From NCBI RefSeq assembly GCF_041435055.1, contig NZ_CP108002.1, forward strand, positions 7,440,001-7,504,000: DNA of 64,000 nt, given 5' to 3'. Within the stretch, counting starts at the first letter, position 1. The number at the start of each line of letters is the position of its first letter. The notes beneath the pieces were generated by a model, which worked only from the letters and a program-made list of their open reading frames with translations, had not been told where the DNA came from and ran no database searches. The stretch is from Streptomyces sp. NBC_00341. GTDB taxonomy: Bacteria; Actinomycetota; Actinomycetes; Streptomycetales; Streptomycetaceae. Positions 32,318-41,800 of this stretch are shown in pieces. The translations under genes were made by a program, and so were the position numbers.

Positions 32318-32564
32318 CGACATCGACGACGTCATCGTCTCCGTGAGCTGCCCGGCGTTCGACGCCGGTGGAGGAGCACGGCGAGCACTGGTCAGCCGGC
32401 CGGCCGGCCGGTCTCCCGCCGAGCGCGTGATGTGCGGACCGGGACACTTCGCCCGTCCACTGATGTCGCATCAGGTCCCGTGATGAGTGCAGAGACAACC
32501 GCCGGTACCTCGCCTGCATGGCCGAGACGGGTGGCCGTTCCATCTCTCAGTCAGGAAGCACCCT

Positions 32565-34973
32565 ATGGTCACTCGTAGAACGTTCCTGTCCGGCTCGGCG
32601 GCAGCGGCGGTGGTCGGCGTCGCTTCGGAGCCCGCTGCCGCTTCGGAGCCCTCCGCCGCGGCTCGAACACCGGCCGATGCCCCGGCGCTGCGTCCGATCG
32701 ATCGGCAATCCGTCGTGGCCCGCCATCGAGTCGTGCGCGGGAAACTCGACACGCAGAGCCCGCTGCAGGTCGGCAACGGCGGGTTCGCATTCGGTGTCGA
32801 CATCACCGGGCTGCAGACGTTCGTCCCCTTCAACACCATGTCCGACTGGGGCTGGCACAGCTTCCCGCTGCCGCCCGGCCAGGAGCCGTCGGACTTCCGC
32901 GGCCAGACCTGGGACACGCACGGCCGCCCTGTCGACTACCCCATCCCGAATCCGGACCAGCCCGACCTGTCGTCGTGGCTCTACGCCAACCCGGCTCGCA
33001 TCAACCTCGGACGTATCGGTCTGGAGCTGGCCATGCCCGACGGCCGCGCCGCCGGCGTCGGCGACCTCACGGGAATCCACCAGGAACTCGACCTGTGGAC
33101 CGGCGTCGTCGACAGCCGGTTCGAGATCGCCGGTGAGCCAGTGCACGTCCGCACCTGCTGCCACCCGGATCACGACACGGTCGCGGTGGAAATCGACTCG
33201 CCGCTCGTCGCTGCCGAGCGGTTGGCGGTCTTTCTCGACTTCCCGTACGCCGATGGGCAGGAGTTCGCCGCGTATGTCGGCACCTACGGCGCACCCGACG
33301 CCCACGAGACGACGGCGACGACCCGCGGGCACGACCACGCCGACATCACACACCGCCTGGACTCCACCGAGTACCACGCCGCGCTCGCCTGGGAAGGCCA
33401 CGGGGTGTTCACCGGCCCGGGCTCTCCCACCGGAGGACTCGCCATCCGCACCGCGCGGTACGGAACCGACGGACATTGGGCCGACGTCACCGGCAAGCTC
33501 GCACAACTGGTCGCGGACAACTCGCTCATCCTCCTCGTCAACCACCTGAACCTCGGCGACCCGGCGCCCGGCCTGGCCAAGCGCCTGGAGCTCGGGTACA
33601 CGTTCGCGGGCCAGGACCACGACATCGTCGTCCCCGACGACCAGAGCCTGTCGATCGGAGCAGCGGCCAACCGGCACCGTTACCGTCTCGCCGGCGACCG
33701 CCACACCGGTCGGCTGCGCTTCACCTGCACGTTCACGCCCACGCCGTCCGGGCATGTGCCGACGTCGAGCGCGACCTTCGCGGCGAGCACGCGGTCCTGG
33801 CGGCAGTACTGGCTCTCCGGCGGAGCGATCGACCTCTCCGCGAGCAGGGACCCGCGCTGGAGGGAACTGGAGCGGCGTGTCGTGCTCTCCCAGTACCTGA
33901 TGCGCGCGAACGAGGCGGGCTCGCAGCCGCCGCAGGAATCCGGGCTCGTCAACAACGGCTGGAACGGCAAGTTCCACATGGAGATGTACTGGTGGCACGG
34001 TGCGCACTGGGCGTTGTGGAACCGCTGGCCGATGCTCGACCGCAGCCTGGACGTCTATGAACGCTTCCACCGGTCGGCGCGCGAACGTGCGGAGTCCCAG
34101 GGCTTCCGCGGAGCGCGCTGGCCGAAGTGCACGACGGCCGACGGGCGCGAGTCGCCACACGTCATCCACGCCCTGCTGATGTGGCAACAGCCGCACCCGA
34201 TCTTCCTGGCAGAGATGGACTACCGGGCGCATCCCGACGAGAGCACGTTGCGGAAGTGGCGCGACATCGTCTTCGACACCGCCGACTTCCTCTCCTCCTG
34301 GGCCTTCTGGGACGAGGAAACGCGCCGCTACATCCTCGGCCCTCCCATGCACATCGTCTCGGAGAACACCGACCCGAAGACCACGCGGAACCCGACGTTC
34401 GAGCTCGCCTACTGGCGCTTCGGCCTGCGGGTCGCGCAGCAGTGGCGCCAACGGCTGGGCCTGCACAGCGACCCGGGGTGGCAGCGTGTCCACGACGGGC
34501 TCGCGCCGTTGCCGGTGCAGGACGGCGCGTACGTCCTGCACGAAGGCGTTCAGGACATGTGGACACGGTGGAACTACGAGCACCCGGCCCTGATCGGCGC
34601 GTACGGCTGGCTGCCGGGCGACGGTGTCGACGTCCCCACGATGGCGCGCACCGCCGAGAAGGTCTTCACCGGCTGGCAGTTCGACCGGACCTGGGGATGG
34701 GACTTCCCGATGCTCGCCATGTGCGCCGCACGGCTCGGACGCCCCGACGACGCCGTGGACTTCCTGCTGCACCCGGCCGACGGTTTCCAGTTCGACGACG
34801 CGGGCCTGGCAACCGGCGGGCCGTTCCCGTACTTCCCGAGCAACGCCGCGCTGCTGTACGCCGTCGCGTTCATGGCAGCCGGCTGGGAGGGCGCACCCGA
34901 CCGGCACGCGCCGGGCTTTCCGGCGGACCGGCGCTGGACGGTGCGCTTCGAAGGGCTACAGCCGGCCCTGTGA
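32565..34973 (+). CDS. Tat-exported six-hairpin glycosidase-like protein
   Basis: This 802-residue protein has a twin-arginine signal (MVTRRTFLSGSAAAAVVG). The N-terminal half is a beta-rich domain (VGNGGFAFGVDITGLQTF; WLYANPARINLGRIGLELAMPDG; CCHPDHDTVAVEIDSP). The C-terminal half is an (alpha/alpha)6-type domain with ESGLVNNGWNGKFHMEMYWWHGAHWALWNRW, ILGPPMHIVSENTDP, NPTFELAYWRFGLR and TWGWDFPMLAMCAARLG. The layout resembles GH65/GH95-like clans, but I cannot assign the family. A catalytic Glu in the KFHMEMYWWH region is plausible. ATG 32565 follows GGAAG and puts the Tat motif at the N-terminus. It likely acts with the divergent GH97 on a plant or fungal glycan. Confidence 0.8.
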   Translation: MVTRRTFLSGSAAAAVVGVASEPAAASEPSAAARTPADAPALRPIDRQSVVARHRVVRGKLDTQSPLQVGNGGFAFGVDITGLQTFVPFNTMSDWGWHSFPLPPGQEPSDFRGQTWDTHGRPVDYPIPNPDQPDLSSWLYANPARINLGRIGLELAMPDGRAAGVGDLTGIHQELDLWTGVVDSRFEIAGEPVHVRTCCHPDHDTVAVEIDSPLVAAERLAVFLDFPYADGQEFAAYVGTYGAPDAHETTATTRGHDHADITHRLDSTEYHAALAWEGHGVFTGPGSPTGGLAIRTARYGTDGHWADVTGKLAQLVADNSLILLVNHLNLGDPAPGLAKRLELGYTFAGQDHDIVVPDDQSLSIGAAANRHRYRLAGDRHTGRLRFTCTFTPTPSGHVPTSSATFAASTRSWRQYWLSGGAIDLSASRDPRWRELERRVVLSQYLMRANEAGSQPPQESGLVNNGWNGKFHMEMYWWHGAHWALWNRWPMLDRSLDVYERFHRSARERAESQGFRGARWPKCTTADGRESPHVIHALLMWQQPHPIFLAEMDYRAHPDESTLRKWRDIVFDTADFLSSWAFWDEETRRYILGPPMHIVSENTDPKTTRNPTFELAYWRFGLRVAQQWRQRLGLHSDPGWQRVHDGLAPLPVQDGAYVLHEGVQDMWTRWNYEHPALIGAYGWLPGDGVDVPTMARTAEKVFTGWQFDRTWGWDFPMLAMCAARLGRPDDAVDFLLHPADGFQFDDAGLATGGPFPYFPSNAALLYAVAFMAAGWEGAPDRHAPGFPADRRWTVRFEGLQPAL

Positions 34974-35011
34974 GTTCACGGACGACGAGCGAGTCGCCAT
35001 GGCCATGAACT

Positions 35012-35056
35012 GCTCCCGCCGGCAAGCACGCCGGGGCTCCGGCCGGCGGGAGCCCC
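35012..35056. terminator. Bidirectional terminator with two alternative stems
   Basis: GCTCCCGCCGG (35012-35022) pairs with CCGGCGGGAGC (35043-35053). An alternative stem GGGGCTCC/GGAGCCCC (35033-35056) competes with it. It sits between the convergent glycosidase and formyltransferase genes, marking the left boundary of the siderophore locus. Confidence 0.65.
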
Positions 35057-35063
35057 GCAGCGC

Positions 35064-36011
35064 TCAGGGGCGGCTGGTGAGGTATCCGCCCATGGAGGTG
35101 AAGTACTCGGTCGCGGGCAGCTCCCGGCCGTCCTCCGTACGCACCCGGGTGATGGCGAGACCGTGGTTGAGGCCCGTGCGCGCGTCGGCGCCGGCGACGA
35201 TCACGACTCCCTCGCCCTCGCGGTAGAAGACGCGGCCGGGCGTGCCGCCGTACCGGCCCTCCGACACGACGGCGGACACCACCTCCAGCCGCTTGCCGCG
35301 GTGGAAGGTGAAGGCGTTCGGGTACGGCGACGTCTGGGCGCGGACCAGCCGGTCCAGCACCTCGGCGGGCCAGTCCCAGTTGATGCGGATGTCCTCCTCC
35401 GCGCGCTTGTGGAAGAACGTCGCCTGCGAGCGGTCCTGCCGGGTGAACTCCGTCTCCCCGGAGGCGATCCGGTCCAGCGCGCCGATGGTGACCGGGGCGA
35501 TCAGGTCGACGGTCTTGTGGAACAGGTCCACGGAGGTGTCGCCGGGCTCGACCTTCACCGCGCGCTGGTCCACGATGTCGCCGGCGTCGAGCACCTCGTC
35601 CATCATGTGGGCCGTGACGCCGACTTCGGTCTCACCGTTGATGAGCGCCCAGATCAGCGGCGAGAACCCGGCGTACTTCGGCAGCAGCGAGTCGTGGACG
35701 TTCAGCGTGCCGTGCGGGGGCAGGTCGTAGATGCGCGGCGGGATCCAGGTGCGCCAGTTGTTGGCGACGATGATGTCCGGAGCGGCCTCCTGGAGCAGCC
35801 GGAACAGCTCCTCGTCGTCGGGCCGGTTGCGGATGATCACCGGGACGCCGTGCTCCTCGGCCAGGTCCGCTACGGAATCGCTCCAGATCTTCTCGTACGC
35901 GTGCTCGCTCTTGGGATGCGTCACGACTGTCACCACGTCGTGCTCGGACTCCAGGAGGGCTCGCAGGGTGCGGTGGCCCCAGGTCTGGTAACCGAACATG
36001 GCGACCCGCAT
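35064..36011 (-). CDS. Hydroxyornithine formyltransferase (methionyl-tRNA formyltransferase-like)
   Basis: This 315-residue formyl-tetrahydrofolate-dependent transferase has the Fmt-type site: the active-site Asn and His in IIVANNWRTWIP and GTLNVHDSLLPKYAGFSPLIWALINGE, and Asp in DEVLDAGDIV. A C-terminal Fmt-like domain follows (INWDWPAEVLDRLVRAQTSPYPNAFTF). In the coelichelin locus a homologue (CchA) formylates N5-hydroxyornithine; the divergent neighbour here is the ornithine N-hydroxylase, so the same role is expected. ATG 36011 follows GAGGAGG. The iron box at 36049-36067 lies just upstream. It is too far from any def gene to be the housekeeping fmt. Confidence 0.9.
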   Translation of the reverse strand: MRVAMFGYQTWGHRTLRALLESEHDVVTVVTHPKSEHAYEKIWSDSVADLAEEHGVPVIIRNRPDDEELFRLLQEAAPDIIVANNWRTWIPPRIYDLPPHGTLNVHDSLLPKYAGFSPLIWALINGETEVGVTAHMMDEVLDAGDIVDQRAVKVEPGDTSVDLFHKTVDLIAPVTIGALDRIASGETEFTRQDRSQATFFHKRAEEDIRINWDWPAEVLDRLVRAQTSPYPNAFTFHRGKRLEVVSAVVSEGRYGGTPGRVFYREGEGVVIVAGADARTGLNHGLAITRVRTEDGRELPATEYFTSMGGYLTSRP

Positions 36012-36048
36012 GGGTTCCTCCTCAGGTGAGCGACTGATCGACGTCAAG

Positions 36049-36067
36049 TAAAGCAAGCCTTACCTAA
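36049..36067 (-). promoter_or_regulatory. Iron box upstream of the formyltransferase gene
   Basis: Read on the minus strand, TTAGGTAAGGCTTGCTTTA matches 14 of 19 positions of the IdeR/DmdR1 consensus TTAGGTTAGGCTAACCTAA. It lies 38 bases before the start codon. It would give repression by iron-loaded DmdR1. Confidence 0.72.
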
Positions 36068-36153
36068 TGGCGCAACGGGCCCTGTTTTCTGGCGTGTTAG
36101 GTAGGGCACTTGGTGATTAGTCCGGTTTTGTCTGGTCGACAGAGTCGCTGAAG

Positions 36154-36172
36154 TCAGGTTAGCTTTACCTAA
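36154..36172 (+). promoter_or_regulatory. Iron box upstream of the ornithine hydroxylase gene
   Basis: TCAGGTTAGCTTTACCTAA matches 15 of 19 positions of the IdeR/DmdR1 consensus, 88 bases before the hydroxylase start. A weaker half-site, TTAGGTAGG, lies near 36103. Confidence 0.75.
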
Positions 36173-36260
36173 GTTCGACTGGCTGCCGCTCTCGGTGTGC
36201 CCGCGTCCCGTTCTTTTCGTCCACGCCTGACAGGCGGCTGTCCCGCACGATGGGAGTGAC

Positions 36261-37610
36261 ATGTCACAGGTTGATCCTGGCGACGCACCTCTGATCCACG
36301 ACCTCATAGGAATCGGCTTCGGGCCGTCCAATGTGGCCCTGGCGATCGCGCTCAGCGAGCACAACGCGCGAGTGGGCAGGCAGGAGGCGGTCACGGCACA
36401 CTTCTTCGAGCGCCAGCCCGCCTTCGGCTGGCACCGCGGCATGCTGATCGACGACGCGACGATGCAGGTGTCGTTCCTCAAGGATCTGGTGACGCTGCGG
36501 GATCCGTCCAGCGAATACACCTTCCTGCGCTACCTGCAGAGCAGGGGCCGGCTGATCGACTTCGTCAACGGCAAGAACCTCTTCCCGCTCCGCGTGGAGT
36601 TCCACGACTACTTCGAGTGGGCCGCCGCGAAGGTCGACGACATGGTCAGTTACGGCCACGACGTGATCTCGGTCGAACCCGTCCTGCGCGACGGGGTGGT
36701 GGAGTACGTCGATGTGACGGCCCGCTCCGGCACCGAGACGGTGGTCCACCGCGCCCGCAACCTCGTCGTCGGCACCGGGCTGCGCCCGCTGATGCCGGAG
36801 GGCGTCGAGCGCACCGACCGGGTCTGGCACAACTCCGACCTGCTGGCCAAGGTCGACGCGCTGGAGGGCACGGAGCCCGCCCGGTTCGTCGTGGTCGGCG
36901 CCGGACAGAGCGCCGCGGAGAACGTCGCCTACCTCCACCGCCGCTTCCCGCGCGCCGAGGTGTGCGCGGTCTTCTCCCGCTACGGCTACAGCCCGGCCGA
37001 CGACAGCAGCTTCGCCAACCGGATCTTCGACCCGGAGGCGGTCGACGAGTACTTCACCGCCCCGGACGACGTCAAGCGCAAGCTGATGGGCTACCACGGC
37101 AACACCAACTACTCCGTGGTGGACATCGACCTGATCGACGACCTGTACCGCCAGGCGTACCAGGAGAAGGTGCTCGGCACGGAGCGGCTGCGCTTCATCA
37201 ACATCTCCCGGCTGACCGGCGTGGAGGAGGCCGGGGACAAGGTCCGCGCCACCGTCACCTCCCTGGTCAGCGGCGAGGAGAGCACGCTGGAGGCCGATGT
37301 CGTGGTCCTCGCCACCGGCTACAGCCCCGTCGAGCCCCTGAGCCTCCTCGGTGACGTCGCACGCCACTGCCACCGCGACGGGGAGGGCCGGGTCCGGGTC
37401 GAGCGTGACTACCGCATCGCGACGGACGACGAACTGCGCTGCGGCATCTACCTCCAGGGCGGCACCGAGCACACCCACGGCATCACCTCCTCGCTGCTGT
37501 CCAACACCGCGATCAGGGTCGGCGAGATCCTCGACTCGATCGTCGAGCGCGGCCTGAAGAGCGCCTCGGACGGGCCCCGCCCGCTCGCCGGCGGCGTCGC
37601 CGCGCCCTGA
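36261..37610 (+). CDS. L-ornithine N5-monooxygenase
   Basis: This 449-residue FAD- and NADPH-dependent hydroxylase makes N5-hydroxyornithine, the iron-chelating building block. The FAD site is DLIGIGFGPSNVALAIAL (about 15-33), with ATMQVSFLKDLVTLRDP for substrate and flavin binding. The NADPH site is VVVGAGQSAAENVAYL (about 213), and the family's C-terminal ATGYSPVEP follows. SFANRIFDPEAVDEYF is the usual mobile segment. It is the homologue of CchB/SidA/PvdA. The iron box upstream and the formyltransferase across the gap support the role. The binding-protein gene follows after about 120 bases. Confidence 0.94.
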   Translation: MSQVDPGDAPLIHDLIGIGFGPSNVALAIALSEHNARVGRQEAVTAHFFERQPAFGWHRGMLIDDATMQVSFLKDLVTLRDPSSEYTFLRYLQSRGRLIDFVNGKNLFPLRVEFHDYFEWAAAKVDDMVSYGHDVISVEPVLRDGVVEYVDVTARSGTETVVHRARNLVVGTGLRPLMPEGVERTDRVWHNSDLLAKVDALEGTEPARFVVVGAGQSAAENVAYLHRRFPRAEVCAVFSRYGYSPADDSSFANRIFDPEAVDEYFTAPDDVKRKLMGYHGNTNYSVVDIDLIDDLYRQAYQEKVLGTERLRFINISRLTGVEEAGDKVRATVTSLVSGEESTLEADVVVLATGYSPVEPLSLLGDVARHCHRDGEGRVRVERDYRIATDDELRCGIYLQGGTEHTHGITSSLLSNTAIRVGEILDSIVERGLKSASDGPRPLAGGVAAP

Positions 37611-37729
37611 TCACCCCCGTTCCCGGCCCGTCATCGGTCCGCCCCCCACATCTCGCCCCGCCCGCCGCTCGTACGGCAGTACGCGGCGGGCCGGGCACGC
37701 ACAGTGAAAACCCCTTGAAAGGAACATCC

Positions 37730-38773
37730 GTGTCCACTGGTACACGCCCCGCACTGACGCGGCTCGTCAGATTCGCACCCCGAGTGGCAGTCGCGGCCGT
37801 CGCCGCCGTCGCTCTGGCCGCCTGTGGGGGCGGCAACGACAAGGCACCGTCCAGCGCCTCGGCAGAGGCGGGCGCGAAGTCCGGTGCCTTCCCGGTGACG
37901 GTCCAGCACAAGTACGGCAGCACGACGATCGACTCGGAGCCCAAGCGGATCGTCACCCTCGGCCTCTCGGACCAGGACGCGGTCCTCGCGCTCGGTATCA
38001 AGCCCGTCGGCTCCGTGGACTGGTTCAAGGAGAAGCCGTACGGCAAGTGGCCCTGGACCAAGGCCAAGTGGGGCTCCGACACGCCGGACATCGTCGGTGA
38101 GCGCGACGAGTACAACATGGAGAAGATCGCCGCACTCAAGCCGGACCTGGTCATCGCCCAGTACTCGGGGATGAAGAAGGAGCAGTACGACACCCTCTCC
38201 AAGTTCACCAAGGTCGTCGCCCAGCCCAAGGACCTGCCCGACTACGGAGCCTCCTGGCAGGTGATGACCCGGCAGATCGGCGCGTCGCTCGGCAAGAAGG
38301 CGCAGGCCGAGAAGCTGATCACCGGCATCGACGCCGACTTCAAGAAGGTCCGCGACGAGCACCCCGAGTTCGCCACCAAGACCCTCGCCGTGGCAGACAG
38401 CTTCGAGGCGGGGAAGTACTCGGCGTTCACGAAGACCGACCCCAAGTCCATCTTCTTCTCCGAGCTGGGCTTCAAGCTGAAGCCGGGGATCGACAAGCTG
38501 GCCAAGCCGGGCTGGAACGCCGCAGAGCTCAGCTCGGAGAAGCTGAACGTGCTCGACGTCGACCGCCTGGTCTGGGTGACCTCCAGCACCGACGCCAACG
38601 ACCGGATCAAGGCCGAGCCGCTCTACAAGAACCTCAAGGTGAGCAAGGACAAGCGCGATCTGTTCGTGCCCTACCAGGACCCGGACGTCGGCGCCGCGTT
38701 CTCCTTCAACACGGTCCTCTCGATCCCCTACGCGATCGACCAGATCGTGCCGCTGCTGACCGCCGTCAAGTAG
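37730..38773 (+). CDS. Iron-siderophore binding lipoprotein
   Basis: This 347-residue ABC-transporter substrate-binding protein has a lipobox ([14 protein letters not shown], about Cys 28) and a FecB/FepB-type two-lobed domain: [60 protein letters not shown] and [21 protein letters not shown]. It would capture the ferric siderophore for the permease pair at 58.8-60.9 kb. GTG 37730 is chosen because GAAAGG lies 7 bases upstream and it places the signal peptide correctly; TTG 37715 overlaps that site. A strong hairpin follows before the NRPS. Confidence 0.93.
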   Translation: MSTGTRPALTRLVRFAPRVAVAAVAAVALAACGGGNDKAPSSASAEAGAKSGAFPVTVQHKYGSTTIDSEPKRIVTLGLSDQDAVLALGIKPVGSVDWFKEKPYGKWPWTKAKWGSDTPDIVGERDEYNMEKIAALKPDLVIAQYSGMKKEQYDTLSKFTKVVAQPKDLPDYGASWQVMTRQIGASLGKKAQAEKLITGIDADFKKVRDEHPEFATKTLAVADSFEAGKYSAFTKTDPKSIFFSELGFKLKPGIDKLAKPGWNAAELSSEKLNVLDVDRLVWVTSSTDANDRIKAEPLYKNLKVSKDKRDLFVPYQDPDVGAAFSFNTVLSIPYAIDQIVPLLTAVK

Positions 38774-38809
38774 CGCACCGCCCCACCTCAGCAGGACCGC
38801 ACAGGGGTG

Positions 38810-38850
38810 CCCGTCCGATGGCGTGCCGGCCCGGCACGCCATCGGACGGG
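38810..38850 (+). terminator. 19-bp stem hairpin between binding protein and NRPS genes
   Basis: The arms 38810-38828 and 38832-38850 are perfect reverse complements (19 bases, core GTCCGATGGCGTGCC) around a 3-base loop. It lies 37 bases after the binding-protein stop and 48 before the NRPS start. It could terminate or attenuate readthrough so that the lipoprotein is made in excess over the huge NRPS, or stabilise the upstream message. Confidence 0.75.
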
Positions 38851-38897
38851 ACGTCCTCTCCTTGCCGTACATCATCAGGGAAAGGCCATTTCGTACG

Positions 38898-41800
38898 ATG
38901 TTTGACGCCGAGTCGGACCGCACATCCGCATCCGGAATCCCCATGACCGGCGGGCAGGCCGGGATCTGGCCGGCCCAGCAGATCGAGCCGGACAGCTCCG
39001 CCTACAACATCGTCTTCGCCCTGGACCTGCGCGGCTCCACCGATCTCGGCAGGCTCGCCGCCGCCGTCCGGCAGGCCGTCACGGAAGCCGACTGCCTGCA
39101 CGTCGAGTTCGCCCCCGGTGACGGCGACGGCGGCCCGCGCCAGAGCGCCGCGACCGTCCCCTTCGAGGTGCCCGTCGTCGACCTGCGCGACGCCCCGGAC
39201 CCCGGGGCGGCCGCCGCCGACTGGGCCACGGCCGAACGCGAACGGCCCGCCCCCCTGGACCGGGCACCGCTCTTCGCCCAGGCACTGCTGCGGCTCGCGG
39301 ACGACCATGTCCGCTGGTACCAGCGCTACCACCACATCGTGCTCGACGGCATGGGCGTGACGCTGCTCAACCGCCGGGCCGGAGAGCTCTACACCCTGGG
39401 CACGAGGGCCCCCGCCCGCCCCGACCTGTCCCTCGCCCGGCTGGTGGACGCCGACCGGGCGTACCGCGCCTCCGCGCGGCACGAGGCGGACCGCGCCTGG
39501 TGGCAGGAGCACCTGACCGGCCGGGCTGAGCCCGTACGCCTCGTCGAACGCGGCCACTCCCTGACGGCCCGGCGGCTGCGGCGCACCGTCGAACTCACCG
39601 GTCAGGACGCCGAGCGGCTGCGCACCGCCGCCGGGAACGCCGGGGTCCGGCCCTCCCGGCTGCTGGTCGCGGCTGTCGCCGCGTATCTGCACCGGGCCAC
39701 CGGCGAACAGGACCTGGTCCTCGGGCTGCCGGTCGCCGCCCGCCAGGACCCCGTGTCCGCCGTCGTCCCGGGCATGGTCTCCAACGTCGTCCCGCTGCGG
39801 CTGACCGTCCGCCCCGGCACCACGGGCGCGGACCTTGTCGCGGACGTGCGCCGGGGGATCTCGGAGGCGGCCGCGCACGGACGCCACCGCGCCGAGCACC
39901 TGGCCAGGGACCTCGGACTGGTCGACGGGGTCCGCGAGCTCGTCGGACCCACCGTCAACATCCTGCCCAGGGGCGAGGAGTTCGGCTTCGACGGGCTGCG
40001 GACCGAACTCCGCCCCGATTGGCTCGGACCGGTCAGCGACCTGGCGTTCGCCTTCTCCGAGAGCCGCGACGGCCACGCCGTCACCGTCCACCTCGACGCG
40101 GACGCGGACCTCTGCGACGCGGACACCCTCCACGACCACGAACGCCGCTTCCGCACCGTGCTCAGCGCCCTCATCGACCACCCGCAGCGGCCGGTGGGCC
40201 GGATCGAGCTGACCTCCGGCGCCGAACGCGAGCGACTGCTCGGCGAGCTGGCCGTCTCCCCGTGCGAAGTGGCCGAACTTTCCTGGCCCGCCGCCTTCGA
40301 AGCACAGGTCCGCCGCACACCGGAGGCCGTCGCGCTCGTCTGCGAGGACCGCGAACTCAGCTACGCCGGACTCGACGCCGCCGCCAACCGGCTCGCCCGG
40401 CTGCTGGCCTCCCGCGGCGTGGGCGCCGCCGACGTCGTCGCCGTGGCCCTCCCGCGCTCACCCGAACTCGTGGTGGCGCTGCTCGCCGTGATGAAGGCCG
40501 GCGCCGCCTACCTCCCGCTGGACGCCGACCACCCCCGGGACCGGACCGCCTACATGCTGGCCGACGCGGGGGCCACCACCGTGCTCACCGTCCGGGACCT
40601 CGCGCCCCACCTCCCGGCGTCGGACGCCGGCCACCTGCTGCTCGACGACCCGGAGACCGCCGCCGCCCTGGCCGCCCAGGACAGCACGGAGCCGGGCGTC
40701 CCGGTCGTCCTGGACCAGGCCGCCTACGTCATCTACACCTCCGGCTCCACCGGCCGCCCCAAGGGCGTGATCGTCACCCACGACGGCGTCGGCAGCCTCA
40801 TCGCCACGGCCACGGAACGGATCGGCGTCACCTCGGAGAGCCGCGTCGTGCAGTTCGCCTCCGTCGGCTTCGACGTGACGGTCTGGGACCTGATCATGTC
40901 GCTGTGCGTCGGCGGCCGGATCATCGTCGTCCCCGCAGAGCGGCGGGTCGCCGGACCCGCCCTCACCGACTACATCGCCCGCCACCGCGCCACCCACATG
41001 ATCCTGCCCCCGTCGCTCGTCTCCGCGCTGCCGCCGGAGTGCGAACTGCCCGAGGGCGCCGTCCTCGTCGTCGGCACCGAAGCCGTCCCGAGCGAGCTGA
41101 TCGCCCGCTGGGCCGGGCGGCTCCAGGTCGTCGTCGCGTACGGACTGACCGAGGCCAGCGTCAACTCCACGCTGTGGCTCGCCCGTTCCGGACGGCCGGG
41201 CCCCACCCCCATCGGCCGGCCCGACCCCAACACCCGCACCTACGTCCTGGACTCCGCACTGCGGCCGGTGCCGGTGGGCGTCGAGGGCGAGCTGTACGTC
41301 GCCGGGCGCGGCCTCGCCCGCGGCTACCTGGGCCGGGCCGCCCTGACCTCGGAACGCTTCGTCGCCGACCCGTACGGCGAGCCCGGCACCCGGATGTACC
41401 GCACCGGCGACCGGGTCCGCTGGGGGGCCGACGGCAATCTGGAGTTCCTGGGCCGGGCCGACGGCCAGATCAAGATCCGCGGACACCGGATCGAGCCGGG
41501 CGAGATCGAGAGCGCCTTCATGGCCGCCCCCGGGATCGCCCAGGCCGCCGTCCTGGTCCGCGACGACCACCGGGGCGTCAAGCGCCTCGTCGCCTACCTC
41601 GTCGGGGACGGCGACGACGCCACCACCACCGGGACGGCCGTCACCGCCGCCCGCGCCCAGGTGGCCGGCGCCCTGCCGGACCACATGGTGCCGACCGCCG
41701 TCGTCGTCCTGGACGGGCCCCTCCCGCTCACACCCAACGGCAAGCTCGACACCCGCGCCCTGCCCGAGCCCCGTTGGACGGAGGTCAGCGGGACCGACGC

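Larger units (their letters stand above)
32042..32564. other. Divergent promoter region of two glycosidase genes
   Basis: These 523 non-coding bases have lower GC than the flanks. They contain palindromic sites ATTGAA-ACG-TTCAAT (32183-32197) and TTGAATCGAATCAA (32304-32317), and a related TGAATCGAAGCAAC (32269-32282). No convincing gene is present; the short open frames here lack codon bias. Confidence 0.45.

Noticed and set aside
35163..36029. 288-codon plus-strand open frame opposite the formyltransferase
   Set aside because: It is an antisense shadow of a gene with a complete formyltransferase active site.
38823..38897. Earlier NRPS start at 38823
   Set aside because: The codon lies inside the 19-base hairpin and the added residues have no family counterpart; ATG 38898 begins just before the C-domain text.
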